Part shown: in pieces, positions 62,663-64,000 of the stretch
Position numbering within the stretch: the first letter of the stretch is position 1
Layout: every line of letters begins with the position of its first letter
Origin: Mycobacterium sp. KBS0706
Lineage (GTDB): Bacteria > Pseudomonadota > Alphaproteobacteria > DSM-16000 > Inquilinaceae
DNA: 64,000 bases
Direction of reading: 5' to 3'
Assembly: GCF_005938675.2 (NCBI RefSeq)
Contig: NZ_VCCH02000004.1
Span: 118,543 to 182,542 of the forward strand
Position numbers and translations under genes: made by a program
Notes under the pieces: model-generated
What the model saw: the letters and a program-made list of their open reading frames with translations, nothing else
Database searches by the model: none
Told to the model about the DNA's origin: nothing

Positions 62663-63844
62663 CTATTCGCCGCGATGGATGTCATGGGTGACGACGCCGA
62701 TCTCGGAGTCCGGCCGGTCCAGCCGGCGCGGATCGGCCAAGGTGCGGCGGATGTCGTCGAGGCCGCTCTGCCAGTGCTCGCGCATCGCATCCAGCCCGAA
62801 CTCGTAGTCCTTCGAGTGACCCTCGTAGGTCTTCGATTGGTAGATCAGGTGGACGATGTTGTAGACGCGATGGCAGGCCAGGTCCGCGATGGCCTTGATC
62901 TCCGGATCCTCCAAGGCCGCCGCCGGAACTTGCTTCATCACCGTCTGCAGCGCCTGGCGCATCTTCTGCATCTGCAACATGTGATTGGTGATGGCGCGGG
63001 TGCGGCTGGAGTACTGGATGTCCTTCTGCCGGCTGGTCACCTCCATCAGATCGTCCGGCATCCGGCCCTTGGCCGACCACAGGTCGACCTGGAAGGTCAG
63101 GGTGTCGCGCCGCGGTTCGGTCGACAGCACGTAGGACAGGGGCGTGTTCGAGACCACGCCGCCATCCCAATAGTGCTTGCCTTCGATCTCGATCGCCGGG
63201 AAGCCGGGCGGCAGCGCGCCGGAGGCCATGAAATGCTCCGGCCCCAGCTTCCGCTCGGCCGTGTCGAAATAGACGAAGTTGCCGCTGCGGACATTGACCG
63301 CGCCGACGCTGACCCGGATGTCGCCGGAGTTCAGCCGGTCGAAATCGACCAGCCGCAGCAGCGTGTCGCGCAGCGGGTTGGTGTCGTAGAAGCTGGTGGC
63401 GGCATCGCCGGCGAAGGGCGACAGGTAGGGCGGCGGGAGGCGCGGCTTGAAGAAACCGGGCTGGCCCTGAAACAGCGCCCGCATCGCCGCCGCGGTGTTG
63501 TGCGCCGGGCGGAGATCCATGGCGAAGGGCAGCGCCGCCTCGGCCAGCCCGCTGGTCGCAGGCCATTTCACCGGGGAGGCGCAGATGGTTTCCCACAGCT
63601 CGCGCAGCCGGTCGACGCGCTGGGATTCGGGCGCCCCCGCGATCACCGCGGTGTTGAGCGCGCCGATCGAGATGCCGGCCAGCCAGGTCGGGCGGATGCC
63701 GGCTTCGTGCAGCCCTTCATAGACCCCGGCCTGATAGGCGCCGAGCGCGCCGCCGCCCTGCAGCACCAGGGCGACGGCATCATAGGCCGGTACCTCGACC
63801 CGCCCGGGCGCCTTGTGTACCAGCCTGCGGTTTACGCCTCGCAT
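62663..63844 (-). CDS. patatin-like phospholipase (DUF3734 type)
   Basis: A 393-residue cytoplasmic or membrane-associated lipid acyl hydrolase. The patatin catalytic dyad is Ser 59 in GISIG and Asp 227 in YWDGGV, and the oxyanion loop is LQGGGALGAYQ. The long C-terminal part (about 290-393) fits the DUF3734 extension found in homologues near bdhA. In alphaproteobacteria this patatin is often the middle gene of an adc-patatin-bdhA set; here the order is the same. Its substrate may be phospholipid or granule-associated ester; not decided by sequence. Confidence 0.94.
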   Translation of the reverse strand: MRGVNRRLVHKAPGRVEVPAYDAVALVLQGGGALGAYQAGVYEGLHEAGIRPTWLAGISIGALNTAVIAGAPESQRVDRLRELWETICASPVKWPATSGLAEAALPFAMDLRPAHNTAAAMRALFQGQPGFFKPRLPPPYLSPFAGDAATSFYDTNPLRDTLLRLVDFDRLNSGDIRVSVGAVNVRSGNFVYFDTAERKLGPEHFMASGALPPGFPAIEIEGKHYWDGGVVSNTPLSYVLSTEPRRDTLTFQVDLWSAKGRMPDDLMEVTSRQKDIQYSSRTRAITNHMLQMQKMRQALQTVMKQVPAAALEDPEIKAIADLACHRVYNIVHLIYQSKTYEGHSKDYEFGLDAMREHWQSGLDDIRRTLADPRRLDRPDSEIGVVTHDIHRGE

Positions 63845-63910
63845 GCGTTGCTCTCCTGCAGGCCGATCGACCTGGTAATGGCAGAGAAATTCCGTCCGAT
63901 CCGTGGCGCG

Positions 63911-64000
63911 TCAGGCGAGGTAATCGTGCATGACGGTGCCGAGGCCGAGCGTCAGGTCGGCGACCAGATGCTTGGCCGACAGCACCTCCAGCACCGGCAA
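63911..64000 (-). CDS. acetoacetate decarboxylase, C-terminal end only
   Basis: The last 29 codons of a minus-strand gene enter at the right edge and end at TGA 63911-63913. The residues (LPVLEVLSAKHLVADLTLGL, then GTVMHDYLA) match the C-terminus of acetoacetate decarboxylases. The enzyme turns acetoacetate into acetone and carbon dioxide. It lies 66 bases before the patatin gene and shares its strand, consistent with an operon with bdhA. Most of the gene, including the catalytic Lys, is outside the window, so the call rests on the tail and the neighbours. Confidence 0.7.
   Translation of the reverse strand: MPVLEVLSAKHLVADLTLGLGTVMHDYLA

Overview
The window is high-GC DNA from what looks like a free-living or host-associated alphaproteobacterium. 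Rhodospirillales-type soil bacteria are the best guess, judged from gene content (type VI secretion, many ABC importers, Mo-hydroxylase, beta-hydroxybutyrate operon, glycine-rich giant autotransporters). There is no rRNA, tRNA or housekeeping marker to settle it, so the taxonomy is inference. No CRISPR array, prophage or integrative element was seen; the only intact mobile element is one IS5-family insertion sequence.

Layout. 1-4448 (minus strand): a type VI secretion spike module, vgrG, an Ala/Pro-rich unknown, a TPR protein and a PAAR-like protein that runs off the left edge. 4449-20883: two giant glycine-rich autotransporters (2327 and 2235 aa) pointing away from each other, with a LytS/LytTR-type two-component pair between them. 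A duplicated set of short direct repeats lies in front of the first one. 20957-37140: a catabolic locus with an FAD-linked 2-hydroxyacid oxidase, a GntR regulator and, divergent from it, one tightly packed run of 12 genes. That run encodes a complete peptide-type ABC importer (with a permease-ATPase fusion), a creatininase-family amidohydrolase, a complete polyamine-type ABC importer, an RraA-like protein, a gamma-glutamyltransferase-family protein without signal peptide and a D-2-hydroxyacid dehydrogenase, closed by a perfect hairpin.

37283-42722: a secreted multicopper oxidase preceded by two small unknown genes, one of them interrupted by stop codons; an AT-rich gap; an IS5-family element with target duplication; and a LysR regulator. 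42864-50180: an isoquinoline-oxidoreductase-type Mo-hydroxylase (two subunits), an aldo/keto reductase, two FixJ-like response regulators without a kinase, and an alpha/beta hydrolase whose nucleophilic serine is replaced by glycine. 50218-56648: a sugar-type ABC importer lacking its ATPase, divergent from a large winged-helix/ATPase/TPR regulator. 56688-59815: a DJ-1/PfpI protein, an exported epoxide-hydrolase-like protein and a crotonase; the last two diverge from an intergenic region carrying a mirrored four-box operator. 59902-64000 (minus): an operon of acetoacetate decarboxylase (partial), patatin-like phospholipase, 3-hydroxybutyrate dehydrogenase, a 48-residue membrane peptide and a class III adenylate cyclase/TPR protein.

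The most original material is the autotransporter pair with its embedded LytTR system and repeat array, the dual-importer amide-catabolism operon, the Ser-less hydrolase, the mirrored operator and the overlapped small membrane gene.
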